A stretch of 64,000 bases of DNA from Flavobacterium terrigena. GTDB lineage: Bacteria > Bacteroidota > Bacteroidia > Flavobacteriales > Flavobacteriaceae. Position 1 is the stretch's first letter; every line of letters starts with the position of its first letter. The notes under the pieces were generated by a model that worked only from the letters and a program-made list of their open reading frames with translations, did no database searches and was not told where the DNA came from. Made by a program: the position numbers and the translations under genes. The stretch spans positions 62,001-126,000 of the forward strand of contig NZ_FNYA01000001.1 in the NCBI RefSeq assembly GCF_900108955.1. Reading direction: 5' to 3'. Positions 45,325-53,888 of this stretch are shown in pieces.

Positions 45325-45648
45325 TCATCCTTTTTTTTCAATAAAGTTTTTCAATGCAAATTTTAATACTTTACCCAAAACTCTTTTTATAGGATTTTTG
45401 GAATCTTCATTTAATACATTTTTAGTCAAATAATTTGAACCTAAACTTAACGCACCGTTTATTAAATTCGCTTTAATGTTTGGTGATGTAATTACATCTT
45501 CTAATGTATTTTTAATTAAATTGAAAGGTTTAAAACTATCAATTGTAACATGATATTGATCTTTAAGATTTATGAAATCTTCCGCTTGCTTACTTCTTAG
45601 AAGAGTAATTTTTGCTTCCAATTCCCTTTTTTGATTTATAGTTTTCAT
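45325..45648 (-). CDS. Small helical protein of the YtxH-holin operon
   Basis: The 107-aa basic protein has an N-terminal coiled-coil-like helix (about residues 5-35) and a C-terminal amphipathic region with GALSLGSNYLTKNVL and VLGKVLKFALKNFIEKKG. There is no signal peptide. Its start overlaps the stop of the holin-X-like gene by four bases (ATGA), which couples translation. Such a third gene after YtxH and holin-X genes is usual in flavobacteria, but I know no function. It may associate with the membrane. Confidence 0.6.
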   Translation of the reverse strand: MKTINQKRELEAKITLLRSKQAEDFINLKDQYHVTIDSFKPFNLIKNTLEDVITSPNIKANLINGALSLGSNYLTKNVLNEDSKNPIKRVLGKVLKFALKNFIEKKG

Positions 45649-46019
45649 TTCGAATCGGTATTACAAAATTTCGAATCGCTATTGCATATTTTACTGATAA
45701 TAAAATTACTAACAGGATTTCTAATCCATTGATCTTTGAAAATATAAAGCAATATTGCGATAAACAAATAGAATAAACCGATTGCAACAAAACCATAATA
45801 CATTTCTCCTAAATAATCGCCTAAAAAAAGCGCTAATCCAATATTAACAAAAAGCAGAAACATAACAACAACAATAGTTATGGCTAGTTTAACTGCCAAA
45901 TTAGAAAATATATCTGCCGATTTATAAACCGCTTCGTATTTACATAATTCAAGCGTAGTTTTGCTATAAATTTCTGCTTTTTCAATCAGTTTTTCTATTG
46001 TTGTTGTGTTGTTTTCCAT
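45645..46019 (-). CDS. Holin-X-like (phage holin superfamily III) membrane protein
   Basis: The 124-aa protein has an N-terminal soluble helix (about residues 5-35, TTIEKLIEKAEIYSKTTLELCKYEAVYK) and two transmembrane helices (about 42-65 and 75-95). The layout is that of the putative Actinobacterial Holin-X/phage holin III group. In chromosomal stress clusters such proteins are not phage lysis factors; they are taken to be membrane-stress proteins. It lies between YtxH (13-base gap) and a coupled 107-aa gene. The gene family assignment is by pattern. Confidence 0.75.
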   Translation of the reverse strand: MENNTTTIEKLIEKAEIYSKTTLELCKYEAVYKSADIFSNLAVKLAITIVVVMFLLFVNIGLALFLGDYLGEMYYGFVAIGLFYLFIAILLYIFKDQWIRNPVSNFIISKICNSDSKFCNTDSK

Positions 46020-46032
46020 TTTGATTTAGATT

Positions 46033-46263
46033 TTATTTTGGAGTAACCATCGATTTGGCATCTTCTAATAAAGTATCATATTTATCAGTGACATCTTGAT
46101 ACAAGCCATCAAATTTGCCTTTTAATCCATCTGCAAAATCATGTCCTTTATCCATGATTTTTTTTCTTGTTTTTGAACCTTTATCTGGTGCAAATAATAC
46201 ACCTAATAATGCTCCTACACCAATTCCTAATACAATGCCTAAGGCTGTTTTTCCTGAATCCAT
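46033..46263 (-). CDS. YtxH domain protein
   Basis: The 76-aa protein has a Gly-rich transmembrane helix (about residues 6-24, ALGIVLGIGVGALLGVLFAP), then the DKGSKTRKKI motif, which defines the YtxH/gas-vesicle-like group, and a charged amphipathic helix. YtxH-type proteins are part of general-stress regulons in Bacillus and common in Bacteroidota stress clusters. It is the first gene of a three-gene operon with the holin-X-like and 107-aa genes. Confidence 0.9.
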   Translation of the reverse strand: MDSGKTALGIVLGIGVGALLGVLFAPDKGSKTRKKIMDKGHDFADGLKGKFDGLYQDVTDKYDTLLEDAKSMVTPK

Positions 46264-46286
46264 AACTTCTATTTTTAAATGATTAA

Positions 46287-46439
46287 TTATACGTTTTTTC
46301 CTTGAATAAGTCTTAATAATATTGCAATGATTGCAATAACTAATAAGATGTGAATAATTGATCCTGCGCTATAAGCAAAAAATCCGATAGCCCAAAAAAT
46401 GATCAAAATCACCGCGATAGTATATAATAAATTGCTCAT
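46287..46439 (-). CDS. lmo0937-type small membrane protein (50 aa)
   Basis: A short frame not usually called codes for 50 aa: MSNLLYTIAVILIIFWAIGFF, then AYSAGSIIHILLVIAIIAILLRLIQGKN. Two hydrophobic helices joined by AYSAGSIIH and the RLIQGK end are the marks of the lmo0937/DUF5670 family. These small hydrophobic proteins accompany CsbD and YtxH in stress clusters. It lies 18 bases after the CsbD gene on the same strand. The role is unknown. Confidence 0.85.
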   Translation of the reverse strand: MSNLLYTIAVILIIFWAIGFFAYSAGSIIHILLVIAIIAILLRLIQGKNV

Positions 46440-46457
46440 GATTTTATAGTTTATAGT

Positions 46458-46643
46458 TTATAATTTTTCAATTAGTTTTTGCAACTCTTCTTTAGATTTC
46501 CCTAAAGTAATTTGAAGCTTTCCTAACATTTCGTCTTTTTTTCCTTCAACAAATAACAAATCGTTATCTGTTAATTTGGCAAATTTTTGTTTGAGTTTCC
46601 CTTTTTGTACTTCCCAATCTCCTTTTAATTCTGTTGTGTTCAT
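46458..46643 (-). CDS. CsbD family stress protein
   Basis: The 61-aa hydrophilic protein matches CsbD: start MNTTELKGDWEVQKGKLKQKF, then LTDNDLLFVEGKKDEMLGKLQ and a C-terminal helix. In Bacillus subtilis csbD is under the general stress factor sigma-B. There is no transmembrane part. The gene is followed by the lmo0937-like ORF after 18 bases. Confidence 0.93.
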   Translation of the reverse strand: MNTTELKGDWEVQKGKLKQKFAKLTDNDLLFVEGKKDEMLGKLQITLGKSKEELQKLIEKL

Positions 46644-46715
46644 AGCTATAATATTTATATTAAGAAAGAATTTTCTTAATTTTAAAAGCGTAATCAGTTT
46701 TACTATTGTTAAGTA

Positions 46716-47249
46716 TTAGAAAAGAAATCTAACACCTAATGCGATATCTGGTCCGAAACTATTTTCTCTAAATCTGTCCGAATTGAAATAAATTTCTGGT
46801 CTAAAATCTAATGATAATTGTAATGGAATATCAAAATTATATTCGATACCAATATCTCCAGCAACTAATGCAAAAGCACCACTATCATCAACACCATCAT
46901 AATAAAAATCTCCATTTCCATTTCCATTGTTATAATAATATCTATTGTCATAGCTCCAAGTTCCTAATCCACCACCAACACCTGCATACCAGTTGAATCC
47001 GCCGTCAATGTTCCAAACCCATTGGTATAAACCTACTAATTTAATGGCATCCACATTATTACTGTTTCTCCAACCTAAATCAAATTCTAAACGGTTGTTT
47101 TTAGCTAATTTTCTTTGGTAAGAAACTTCACCACCAAATCCGTCGTTATCTCCTAAACGCAAACCAAGCGCGTTCTTCGAGTTATTTTGAGCTTGTGCAC
47201 TAAATGTTAATCCTATTAACAAACTAGCAACCAATACTATTTTTTTCAT
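46716..47249 (-). CDS. Exported outer-membrane beta-barrel protein
   Basis: The 177-aa protein has a signal peptide (about residues 1-20, ending AQAQ). Alternating strands of an eight-stranded OmpA/OmpW-like barrel follow, with Gly/Tyr/Asn-rich loops (YNNGNGNGDFYYDGVDD at about 108-124). It ends in the sorting-like GVRFLF with a terminal Phe. It carries one of the paired TTATATAAC-like elements 59 bases before the start, so it belongs to the proposed stress regulon. Confidence 0.8.
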   Translation of the reverse strand: MKKIVLVASLLIGLTFSAQAQNNSKNALGLRLGDNDGFGGEVSYQRKLAKNNRLEFDLGWRNSNNVDAIKLVGLYQWVWNIDGGFNWYAGVGGGLGTWSYDNRYYYNNGNGNGDFYYDGVDDSGAFALVAGDIGIEYNFDIPLQLSLDFRPEIYFNSDRFRENSFGPDIALGVRFLF

Positions 47250-47307
47250 GTCTAAAAGTTTAAGTTATTTTTAATATTGTAAAGGTCTCTCTAATAAGAC
47301 TATTGTG

Positions 47308-47341
47308 GGTTACAAGATTTCAGAGAAAACTTATATTATTC
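47308..47341 (-). promoter_or_regulatory. Paired TTATATAAC-like element, barrel gene
   Basis: The minus strand reads AATATAAG, 14 bases, then TTGTAAC with a 21-base repeat distance. This is the most divergent of the six elements. It lies 59 bases before the start at 47249. Confidence 0.45.
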
Positions 47342-47347
47342 ATAGTT

Positions 47348-47758
47348 TTAAATTTGATTATCTGTATTTGCTTCATTCATTCTACTATTTAAATCTTCCT
47401 CACTTTCAATATATTCTTTAGATAATTCTCTAATTTCGTGTTCAGTTTTTTGATGCGAATCTATTATAGAATTATTTGCGGTTTCATGGGAAGCAATCAA
47501 TTCGTTCACTTTTAAATGAATTAATGCAGAATATTTATTGAATGATTTCTGAATGATAAACAAACTCAAAAAAGTAGTTCCAAAAATGAAATCGCCTATA
47601 TTTTGATGCAAATCATTTGACTTAAACAAAGTGGTAATCCACCAAAATAAAACTAAAATACAAGCTAAAATAAATGTGATAGAATTCCCTAAAATTTTAG
47701 TTGCTAGTGAAACTAATTTTTCGAAATTCCGTTCCACATTGAAATAAATCTCCTTCAT
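47348..47758 (-). CDS. Low-affinity iron permease-like membrane protein
   Basis: The protein is 136 aa from ATG at 47758. The frame is open upstream to 47779 but overlaps the preceding gene. It has two transmembrane helices (about residues 22-46 and 55-75, with FWWITTLF and FGTTFLSLFIIQKSFNK) and a C-terminal charged helix. The IQxSxNK stretch followed by HLKVNELI is the mark of the Fet4-like low-affinity iron permease family. The transport function in bacteria is unproven. It lies two bases after the 127-aa gene in the island. Confidence 0.75.
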   Translation of the reverse strand: MKEIYFNVERNFEKLVSLATKILGNSITFILACILVLFWWITTLFKSNDLHQNIGDFIFGTTFLSLFIIQKSFNKYSALIHLKVNELIASHETANNSIIDSHQKTEHEIRELSKEYIESEEDLNSRMNEANTDNQI

Positions 47759-47760
47759 TT

Positions 47761-48144
47761 TTAATGGATATAAAAGCAATCGTTTACAAATGCTATTTGT
47801 TCATTATCTGAAAGTTTATCTGTGTTTTTAATAATTATTTCTACATCAGAAAACTTAATATCTGCTTGTAAAATATTTGCGAATTCAGTTTTTGCATTAG
47901 TTGAACCAAATAGCAAAACGTGTTTATAATCTAGTAATTCATCTTTAAGTTTTAAATAAAACTCTAGTTGAAAATCTTGCTCTTTATTGTGCATGTGACT
48001 TTCTCCTTTTTGTAAAATTCTTTCTTTTTCAAAATGATTGAACTCAGATTTTATTGTTTTTACTAATGCTGCGGTATGGGTATATTCAATTATGTTTGCC
48101 ATAAAATGATCCATATAAACCGCTATTTTATTGATTGTTTCCAT
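47761..48144 (-). CDS. Small alpha/beta protein, possibly baeRF-related
   Basis: The 127-aa protein begins METINKIAVYMDHFMANIIEY, a strand-turn-strand common to host-attachment or bacterial release-factor-like (baeRF) proteins. A HNKEQDFQLEFYLKLKDEL helix and a KHVLLFGSTNAKTEFANIL strand-helix follow, as in the C-terminal eRF1-like domain. The match is by pattern only. The start is chosen over 48192 because the upstream part lies in the preceding gene. It is eleven bases after the 74-aa gene and in one operon with the permease-like gene. Confidence 0.5.
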   Translation of the reverse strand: METINKIAVYMDHFMANIIEYTHTAALVKTIKSEFNHFEKERILQKGESHMHNKEQDFQLEFYLKLKDELLDYKHVLLFGSTNAKTEFANILQADIKFSDVEIIIKNTDKLSDNEQIAFVNDCFYIH

Positions 48145-48154
48145 GGTATGAATT

Positions 48155-48379
48155 TTAAAAATTATTGATAAAACCATTATGGTTAGGCGCATATTTTCTA
48201 AGTAAATCTTCTAAGGAATCATAATATTCTTGAAGAATTTTAATGTTGATTTCTGGGTTTCCCTTATCTGGAATTGTTTGGGGCATTTCGCCAAGAAATT
48301 TCATTAATTCAGGGAATTCATTGCGAATTGTCATAGTCATTTTCACAATGTTTTTATTTAGTTCGGCTTCCGTTTTCAT
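48155..48379 (-). CDS. Small helical protein of the stress operon
   Basis: The protein is 74 aa from ATG at 48379 (a longer frame to 48442 is possible). It is helical and hydrophilic: MKTEAELNKNIVKMTMTIRNEFPELMKFLGEMP, then a short loop, then KILQEYYDSLEDLLRKYAPNH. There is no signal or transmembrane helix. The family is not recognised beyond my memory of similar small flavobacterial proteins in such operons. It heads the three-gene group 48379-47348. Confidence 0.5.
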   Translation of the reverse strand: MKTEAELNKNIVKMTMTIRNEFPELMKFLGEMPQTIPDKGNPEINIKILQEYYDSLEDLLRKYAPNHNGFINNF

Positions 48380-48565
48380 AAGTATCAAAGGTTTAAAAAA
48401 GGAGAAAGTCGAAAAGTTAAATACCCAAGTTCGCAAACTCATTTGTCAAGATAATACGCTGTTGATTTTTTGATGACAACCTGTATTATTACACATTTTC
48501 GTTTCCTTTTTGGATATTGAAAAACTTCAAGACTATCTCTTTTTTATATACTCAAATTTAGCCAG

Positions 48566-48612
48566 ATTATGAAACAAGATTGTTATAGAATATGCTCGAA
48601 ATGTTTCATAAT
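48566..48612. repeat. 10-bp inverted repeat downstream of mlaD-like gene
   Basis: ATTATGAAAC (48566-48575) and GTTTCATAAT (48603-48612) are exact complements, 27 bases apart. The gap region 48380-48620 otherwise holds only AT-rich sequence. A weak TATGAAA/CTATAAC pair at 21-base spacing overlaps it on the minus strand. Confidence 0.4.
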
Positions 48613-48620
48613 TCCTAGAT

Positions 48621-49571
48621 TTAATTTCCTGACATTGCAGCATTTTTCTTTTCCAATGCTTTTTCTTTTTTCTTAAAATAACCTCGAAGTAAAAAATTAT
48701 TTTTAGCGGCTTCTTCAATTTCAATTATATTTTTTGAAGCTTTTTCAATATTTATAAGAGAAGAATCTAAAGATGTTGCTAGACGTTCATTACCAACAAG
48801 TTTGGATAAAATCCCTTTGTCATTATTAAGTCTTTTAGAAAACACTTCAAATTCGTTAGAAGTTTTCTCTAAGTTGTCTAATGTTTTTTCAACCGAATTG
48901 GCATAATTAGGATTTGTCATTAATCTTGATAAGGTTCCGTTTTTATCGTTCATTTTTGTAGTAAACGCAACAAACTCATCAGAACTCGTTTTTAAATTTT
49001 GCATTGTTTTATCTAGTCCATCAGCAAATTCTTCATCAGTTAAAACCTTATTTAACGCACCTTTTCCTTTGTTAATTTTGGTACTAAATTCAGATAATTG
49101 TTCGGTTATAATTTGAGCATTTTCCACACTTTTATTCAAACCTTTCATTAAATCCTCCATATCTACAGTTGTCATTGAACGAATAGTTCCTTTGTCTTTA
49201 ACCATTTTATTTGAAGAGCTTCCTGGAGAAATAGTCAAAACTTTATCGCCCATTAACCCATCTGAACCAATACTAGCAATAGCATCTGTTTTAATATATT
49301 GTTGAACTTCTTCTTTAACAATTATTTTGACCATAACTGCAGAATCTGAAAGAAATTCAATTTCTTTTACAGTTCCCACATTAATTCCCGAAAAACGAAC
49401 ATTGTTTCCTTCTTTCAAACCACTAACGTTTTTAAACTGCGATTTTAATTCGAAGGTTGAAGTAAACAAGTTTTTGTTATTTCCAATAAAATAAATGATT
49501 ATCATAAACAAGGCTAGTCCTAAAATGACAAACATTCCTAGTTTCCATGTATAATTCGAATTCTTTGTCAT
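48621..49571 (-). CDS. MlaD family substrate-binding lipid-transport protein
   Basis: The 316-aa protein has an N-terminal membrane anchor (about residues 9-28). The MCE/MlaD domain follows (about 38-118, with FKNVSGLKEGNNVRFSGINVGTV and GDKVLTISPG). Then comes a long helical coiled-coil region (about 130-290) with repeats such as MQNLKTSSDEFVAFTTKMNDKNGTLSRL and a variant at each step. It binds phospholipid and feeds the MlaEF transporter. It is the last gene of the mlaE-mlaF-mlaD operon, 15 bases after mlaF. Confidence 0.93.
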   Translation of the reverse strand: MTKNSNYTWKLGMFVILGLALFMIIIYFIGNNKNLFTSTFELKSQFKNVSGLKEGNNVRFSGINVGTVKEIEFLSDSAVMVKIIVKEEVQQYIKTDAIASIGSDGLMGDKVLTISPGSSSNKMVKDKGTIRSMTTVDMEDLMKGLNKSVENAQIITEQLSEFSTKINKGKGALNKVLTDEEFADGLDKTMQNLKTSSDEFVAFTTKMNDKNGTLSRLMTNPNYANSVEKTLDNLEKTSNEFEVFSKRLNNDKGILSKLVGNERLATSLDSSLINIEKASKNIIEIEEAAKNNFLLRGYFKKKEKALEKKNAAMSGN

Positions 49572-49586
49572 ACTATTATTTTTAAA

Positions 49587-50321
49587 TTAAATAAAAAAAG
49601 ATCGCACCCATTCGTCAGTGCTTTTTTCTAGTTCGGAATAGGTTCCTTCTGCATGTATTACGCCTTCATTAAGAATCATAATTCTGTTACCTGTAAGTTT
49701 TGCACATGCCATATCATGCGTAATAATGATGGATGAGGTTTTATATTTTTTTTGAACAGAAAGAATTAATTCACTTATTTCTCTTGAGGTTATAGAATCT
49801 AAACCTGATGTTGGTTCGTCATATAAAATAATTTCGGGTTGAATGATTAAAGTTCTTGCTAAAGCAATTCGTTTTCGCATTCCACCTGATAATTCTGCTG
49901 GCATTTTATCTATAGCATCTTCTAAACCTACGCTTTCTAAAGCTTCGATTATTTGTTTTTCGATTTCTTCATCAGAAACTTCTTTGGTATGATGTTTTAA
50001 TGTGAATGCTAAATTTTGTCGTACCGACATTGAATCATACAAAGCACCATTTTGAAACATAAATCCGATTCTGGATCTAATTTCATTGAGTTCATTATCT
50101 TTTAGTTTTGTAACATCTGTATCAAAAACTAAAATTTCACCTTTATCAGCTTCAACTAATCCGACTAAACATTTTATCGTAACTGATTTTCCTGAACCGG
50201 ATCGACCCAAAATCACTAAATCTTCACCTTTATTCACGGTCAAGTTTACATCTTTAAGCACTTCATTATCTCCGAATGATTTACTCAGGTTTTTAATTGA
50301 TATAATTGCTTTAGTTTCCAT
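49587..50321 (-). CDS. ABC transporter ATP-binding protein, MlaF type
   Basis: The 244-aa ATPase has Walker A LGRSGSGKSVTIKCL (about residues 34-48), the Q-loop region FMFQNGALYDSMSVRQNL, the signature LSGGMRKRIALARTL (about 142-156), Walker B IILYDEPTSGLD and the H-loop IITHDMAC. GRSGSGKSV and LSGGMRKR are the forms seen in MlaF/Mkl-type phospholipid importers. It lies between mlaE-like (5-base gap) and mlaD-like genes. The system keeps the asymmetry of the outer membrane. Confidence 0.94.
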   Translation of the reverse strand: METKAIISIKNLSKSFGDNEVLKDVNLTVNKGEDLVILGRSGSGKSVTIKCLVGLVEADKGEILVFDTDVTKLKDNELNEIRSRIGFMFQNGALYDSMSVRQNLAFTLKHHTKEVSDEEIEKQIIEALESVGLEDAIDKMPAELSGGMRKRIALARTLIIQPEIILYDEPTSGLDSITSREISELILSVQKKYKTSSIIITHDMACAKLTGNRIMILNEGVIHAEGTYSELEKSTDEWVRSFFI

Positions 50322-50326
50322 GATTT

Positions 50327-51088
50327 CTAGAAGAATAAATCGGTTATTTGAACGGCCAACATATCAAGTATAAAAATGGAAAGTGATGCTGCAACAACAG
50401 CTTCATTCGCTGCGATACCAACACTTGCCGTTCCACTTGAAGCATTAAATCCTTTATAGCAGCCAATTAAACCAATAAAAAATCCAAAGAAAAATGTTTT
50501 AATTACAGCTGGGATAAAATCTATAAAATCCAAATGTTCAATTACTTCAGAAAAATACGCAAACATACTCATGCTTCCACGAACATTAAAGCCAATATAA
50601 CCTCCAAAAACACCAATTAAATCAGCATATAGCACTAAAATTGGAATCATTAATGTTGTGGCTAATATTCGGGTTACGACTAAATATTTATAAGGGTTTA
50701 TAGCCGAAACTTCCATCGCATCAATTTGTTCTGTAACTTTCATCGAACCTAATTCGGCTCCAATTCCAGATGCAATTTTTCCTGCACAAATTAGCGCTGT
50801 AATTACTGGCGCAATTTCTCTTACCAATGATAATGACACCATACTTGGCAACCAACTTTCTGCTCCAAATTGAATCATTGTTGGTCGCGATTGAATTGTT
50901 AAAACCAATCCCATAATAAATCCAGTAATGGAAACCAATGGCAATGATTTGTAGCCAATAGCATAGCATTGTCTAATAAACTCGTTAATTTGAAAAGGTG
51001 GCTTTATAATTTCTTTAAAAAACCTTCCAGTAAACAAAGTGACTTTTCCAGTATCTTCAAATATATTTTTAAGGTAGGTGTGCATCAT
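50327..51088 (-). CDS. ABC transporter permease, MlaE type
   Basis: The 253-aa permease has about five transmembrane helices (from about residue 50), with the MlaE motifs FIMGLVLTIQSRP, REIAPVITALICAGKIASGIGAELGSMKVTEQIDAMEVSAINPYKYLVVTR and GCYKGFNASSGTASVGIAANEAVVAA. The start may be Met1 or Met2. It is the first gene of the Mla operon. Its proximal upstream region (51089-51227) has no clear -7 box, and it carries an ACCAAAA/TTTTGGT hairpin at 51167-51184. Confidence 0.93.
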   Translation of the reverse strand: MMHTYLKNIFEDTGKVTLFTGRFFKEIIKPPFQINEFIRQCYAIGYKSLPLVSITGFIMGLVLTIQSRPTMIQFGAESWLPSMVSLSLVREIAPVITALICAGKIASGIGAELGSMKVTEQIDAMEVSAINPYKYLVVTRILATTLMIPILVLYADLIGVFGGYIGFNVRGSMSMFAYFSEVIEHLDFIDFIPAVIKTFFFGFFIGLIGCYKGFNASSGTASVGIAANEAVVAASLSIFILDMLAVQITDLFF

Positions 51089-51227
51089 TTTTTTATTTTA
51101 ATTAAGGAAAATCTACAAGTTTTTTTAGAAAGTTTGCAGTCTACAAAAAATGATTCTTGTTAGTACCAAAAACTACATTTTGGTGAGTATTTAATTACTT
51201 CTTCTCTTTACAAAAAACACATTTACT

Positions 51228-51701
51228 TTATTCGTTTTTATTACTAATTGCGATGCGTAATTCTTCAATTTTATTGTAATCAGATTTTAATAGTTCGTAA
51301 TGCATGTTTAGCATATTTTGTTCTTTTGAATTGATATCATTAACATCTTGAATTAGTACATTTTTATATGTTTCTAATACTACACGTTCACCATATTTAC
51401 ACGAATCTAAAATTGCTTTTCTGTTGTTAGCCGTTAATGCGACTTTAACATCCATCAAATCAATAAAAAAATCCCCAATTATTCTTGTGCTCTCATTTGA
51501 TGATCCGACAAGTTTAGCAACTTTAGCAGCTAATTCAATTCTACATTGTTCGCTAGTTTGTATAAAGTTTGAAAACAGCGTTTTTAAATCTGTTTCTTTC
51601 GTTTCTTTACATGCAATTTTATAACCTTCAATTCTATCATTATTGATTATAATTAATGAATTTAAGACATCAACAGTGTTATGTTCCGTTATGTTTTCCA
51701 T
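51228..51701 (-). CDS. PA2169/DUF2383 four-helix protein
   Basis: The protein is 157 aa from MENITEHNTVDVLNSLI. The longer open frame to 51845 would cross the promoter. Predicted helices are spaced as in ferritin-like four-helix bundles, with HNTVDVLNSLIIINNDRIEGYKIA at the start and TLFSNFIQTSEQCRIELAAKVAKL, both marks of DUF2383. The members are stress-linked and may bind metal, but no activity is established. It carries a paired TTATATAAC element 44 bases upstream. Confidence 0.82.
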   Translation of the reverse strand: MENITEHNTVDVLNSLIIINNDRIEGYKIACKETKETDLKTLFSNFIQTSEQCRIELAAKVAKLVGSSNESTRIIGDFFIDLMDVKVALTANNRKAILDSCKYGERVVLETYKNVLIQDVNDINSKEQNMLNMHYELLKSDYNKIEELRIAISNKNE

Positions 51702-51744
51702 TTTATAAAATTTTATTGCGAATTGATTATTCATAGTGTAAAAT

Positions 51745-51779
51745 TCTATATAATGAGCAATTAAAGTGTTATATAACTC
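51745..51779 (-). promoter_or_regulatory. Paired TTATATAAC element, DUF2383 gene
   Basis: The minus strand reads GTTATATAACACTTTAATTGC, then CTATATAG-like ATTATATAG 23 bases on from the first. The downstream half-site start is 44 bases before the ATG at 51701. GTTATATAACACTTT is nearly identical to the sites at 54670 and 59652. Confidence 0.6.
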
Positions 51780-51810
51780 TACTAAGAAATTGTAATATTC
51801 ATAGGTTTTA

Positions 51811-53409
51811 TTAGTCAGCAAAAATTTCTTTTGCCAATTTATCATCTAGATTGTAAATGTCATTTCTAAAATTTAGGTTTCCTTTATGATCCACCCAAGC
51901 AGTAAAATAGGCTATATAAACCGGCATGTTTGGCTTAACCGAAATTCCAGTTTCTGTATCTGTTTTTAATACTTCATCTAATTTTTCTTGAGTCCAAGTT
52001 TTGTCGTTCTCAAGTAAATACAACATCAATTTTTTCGGATTTTCCACACGAATACATCCGTGACTGAAATCTCTTTTATTTCTATCAAACAATTCCTTTG
52101 AAGGCGTATCATGCAAATAAATACTAAAGTTATTTGGGAAAAGAAACTTCATTTCTCCTAAAGCATTATCATTTCCAGGTTTTTGCCTAATAATAAATGG
52201 AACATTTTTAGTGTATTCATTCCAATTAATACTTGATTCCTTCATCGGTTCACCTTTATAAGAAACAACCTCCATATTATTTTTCGACAAGTAATTTTTA
52301 TCTTTTTTTATGGCTGGCAAAATTTCTTTATTGATAATACTATTAGGAATATTCCAATACGGATTTAGCATAATTCTGGAAATTTTTCCTTTAAATATTG
52401 CGGTTTCGTTTGCTTCCTTACCAACTACAACATTCGTTTCCCAAAATATTTTTTTGTCTTTAAAAACATGTAATTTATATTCCGGAATGTTGACCAATAA
52501 ATAATCGCTTTCCACTTCAACAGGAACCCAGCGTAAACGTTCTAAATTGACTAGCATTTGTTTGATACGAAAATCGACCGATTTATTCATTTCTATAATC
52601 GTTTTTGTATCTAAAATTCCAGTTTCAGGCAAACCTAATCGTTGTTGAAAATTGGAAACTGCCGCTTTTAAACTTTCTGTAAAAAGCATTGTTTTATCGT
52701 TACTTTTTAAATCTTCAGATAAAAACAAATGCTGTTTTACTTGAATTAAACAAGGATCTGATTGAGTAATTGAAAGTGCTTTTTTATCTGTTTTTATAAT
52801 CGGAAATCCACCTTTTTTCTTGATTTCTCGATATAATATTAGTTTTTCTACCAATTTTGAATAATAAATATTCACAGGTTGATAAATGCTGTCGTTTTCA
52901 TCTTTCAATATTAAAGATTCTAACGTAGCTTGAAAATTCTTTTTGCTACGAGGAATAAACCAATCCAATTGTCTTGGTGTTTTCTTTATTCCTGCAAATG
53001 CTTTTTCAGAATATTTGAAAAAAGTTGTAGTTAATTGTAATTCTAGATTTTCCCTTTGTTTTACATCAATTTTTGATTCCTCATAATTTGATTTTACATT
53101 CGAAATCAAAGTATCTAATTGCTCGTCCTTAAAAGTTTTATCATTGAAAGCGAAACTATAATTTTGCAATTGATTTTGAAAATTTGAAACCGCTTGTGTC
53201 ATTCCGTTTTTGGTAAACCAAGCATATTCAAAATTTCTATTTTGATAGAATGATTCTACTTCTTTTTCAATCTTTTTACTTTCAGGATTTGCTTTAAAAA
53301 ACGCATTTATAGTTGCTTTTCCCAGAATTAAATCCGCAGAATTTTGATCTGTTTTTTTACAACTGAATAAGAAAAATAGCAGGGTTGAAAGTAAATAAGC
53401 GTTTTTCAT
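51811..53409 (-). CDS. L,D-transpeptidase (YcbB-like) lipoprotein
   Basis: The 532-aa protein has a lipobox LFSC (Cys17). It has an N-terminal helical region (about residues 30-230), a peptidoglycan-binding domain (about 243-275, FQQRLGLPETGILDTKTI) and a YkuD catalytic domain (about 295-505). The active site is SHGCIRVENP (catalytic Cys near 448), with the upstream His in YLHDTPS. It links peptidoglycan stem peptides by 3-3 bonds or anchors proteins. It lies last in the BON-Dps-OsmC operon and fits a role in wall reinforcement under stress. Confidence 0.93.
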   Translation of the reverse strand: MKNAYLLSTLLFFLFSCKKTDQNSADLILGKATINAFFKANPESKKIEKEVESFYQNRNFEYAWFTKNGMTQAVSNFQNQLQNYSFAFNDKTFKDEQLDTLISNVKSNYEESKIDVKQRENLELQLTTTFFKYSEKAFAGIKKTPRQLDWFIPRSKKNFQATLESLILKDENDSIYQPVNIYYSKLVEKLILYREIKKKGGFPIIKTDKKALSITQSDPCLIQVKQHLFLSEDLKSNDKTMLFTESLKAAVSNFQQRLGLPETGILDTKTIIEMNKSVDFRIKQMLVNLERLRWVPVEVESDYLLVNIPEYKLHVFKDKKIFWETNVVVGKEANETAIFKGKISRIMLNPYWNIPNSIINKEILPAIKKDKNYLSKNNMEVVSYKGEPMKESSINWNEYTKNVPFIIRQKPGNDNALGEMKFLFPNNFSIYLHDTPSKELFDRNKRDFSHGCIRVENPKKLMLYLLENDKTWTQEKLDEVLKTDTETGISVKPNMPVYIAYFTAWVDHKGNLNFRNDIYNLDDKLAKEIFAD

Positions 53410-53432
53410 AAGATTTTTTTTAATTGATAAGC

Positions 53433-53858
53433 TTATGCATTTTCAAATTCAAAATGCACTTCTGAAGAAATTGGAATGCTTAAAGCCTTTGAAACGTAAC
53501 AATTTTGTTCTGCATCTTTAGTGATTGTGGCAAATTCTTCAGCACTTATGTTAGGAACTGAACCAGAAATTTTCAAATGCATACTTACAATTCCTAAATC
53601 GTTCATTGTTAAAGTAGCTTCTGTATCTAAAGAATTTGGAGTAAATCCTTTTGCATTTAACTTCGCAGCAACCGCCATTGTGAAACAACCTGCGTGAGCA
53701 GCCGCTAGTAATTCTTCAGGATTGGTTCCCTTCACTCCTACTTCAAATCGTGTTTTGAAACTATAATTTGTGCTTTCCAAAACGCCACTTTGCGTAGATA
53801 GCGTTCCATTTCCTTCTTTTAAATTTCCTTCCCAATGGGCGTTTGCAATTCGTATCAT
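53433..53858 (-). CDS. OsmC family peroxiredoxin-like protein
   Basis: The 141-aa protein matches OsmC: WEGNLKEGNGTLSTQSG at the start, TNPEELLAAAHAGCFTMAVAAKL (about residues 44-66) with the peroxidatic Cys57 and a helix, and a C-terminal QNCYVSKALSI with the second Cys (near 124). OsmC enzymes reduce organic hydroperoxides. It lies between the Dps-like and transpeptidase genes in one operon. Confidence 0.93.
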   Translation of the reverse strand: MIRIANAHWEGNLKEGNGTLSTQSGVLESTNYSFKTRFEVGVKGTNPEELLAAAHAGCFTMAVAAKLNAKGFTPNSLDTEATLTMNDLGIVSMHLKISGSVPNISAEEFATITKDAEQNCYVSKALSIPISSEVHFEFENA

Positions 53859-53888
53859 TGTTATAAATTTTTAGTAGTTAATATCTTT

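Noticed and set aside
45645..46019. Prophage remnant because of a holin-like gene
   Set aside because: No other phage gene is present; holin-X-like proteins beside YtxH belong to chromosomal stress clusters.
48533..48724. 63-aa minus-strand frame
   Set aside because: It overlaps the mlaD-like 3' end in another frame and is Lys-rich shadow sequence.
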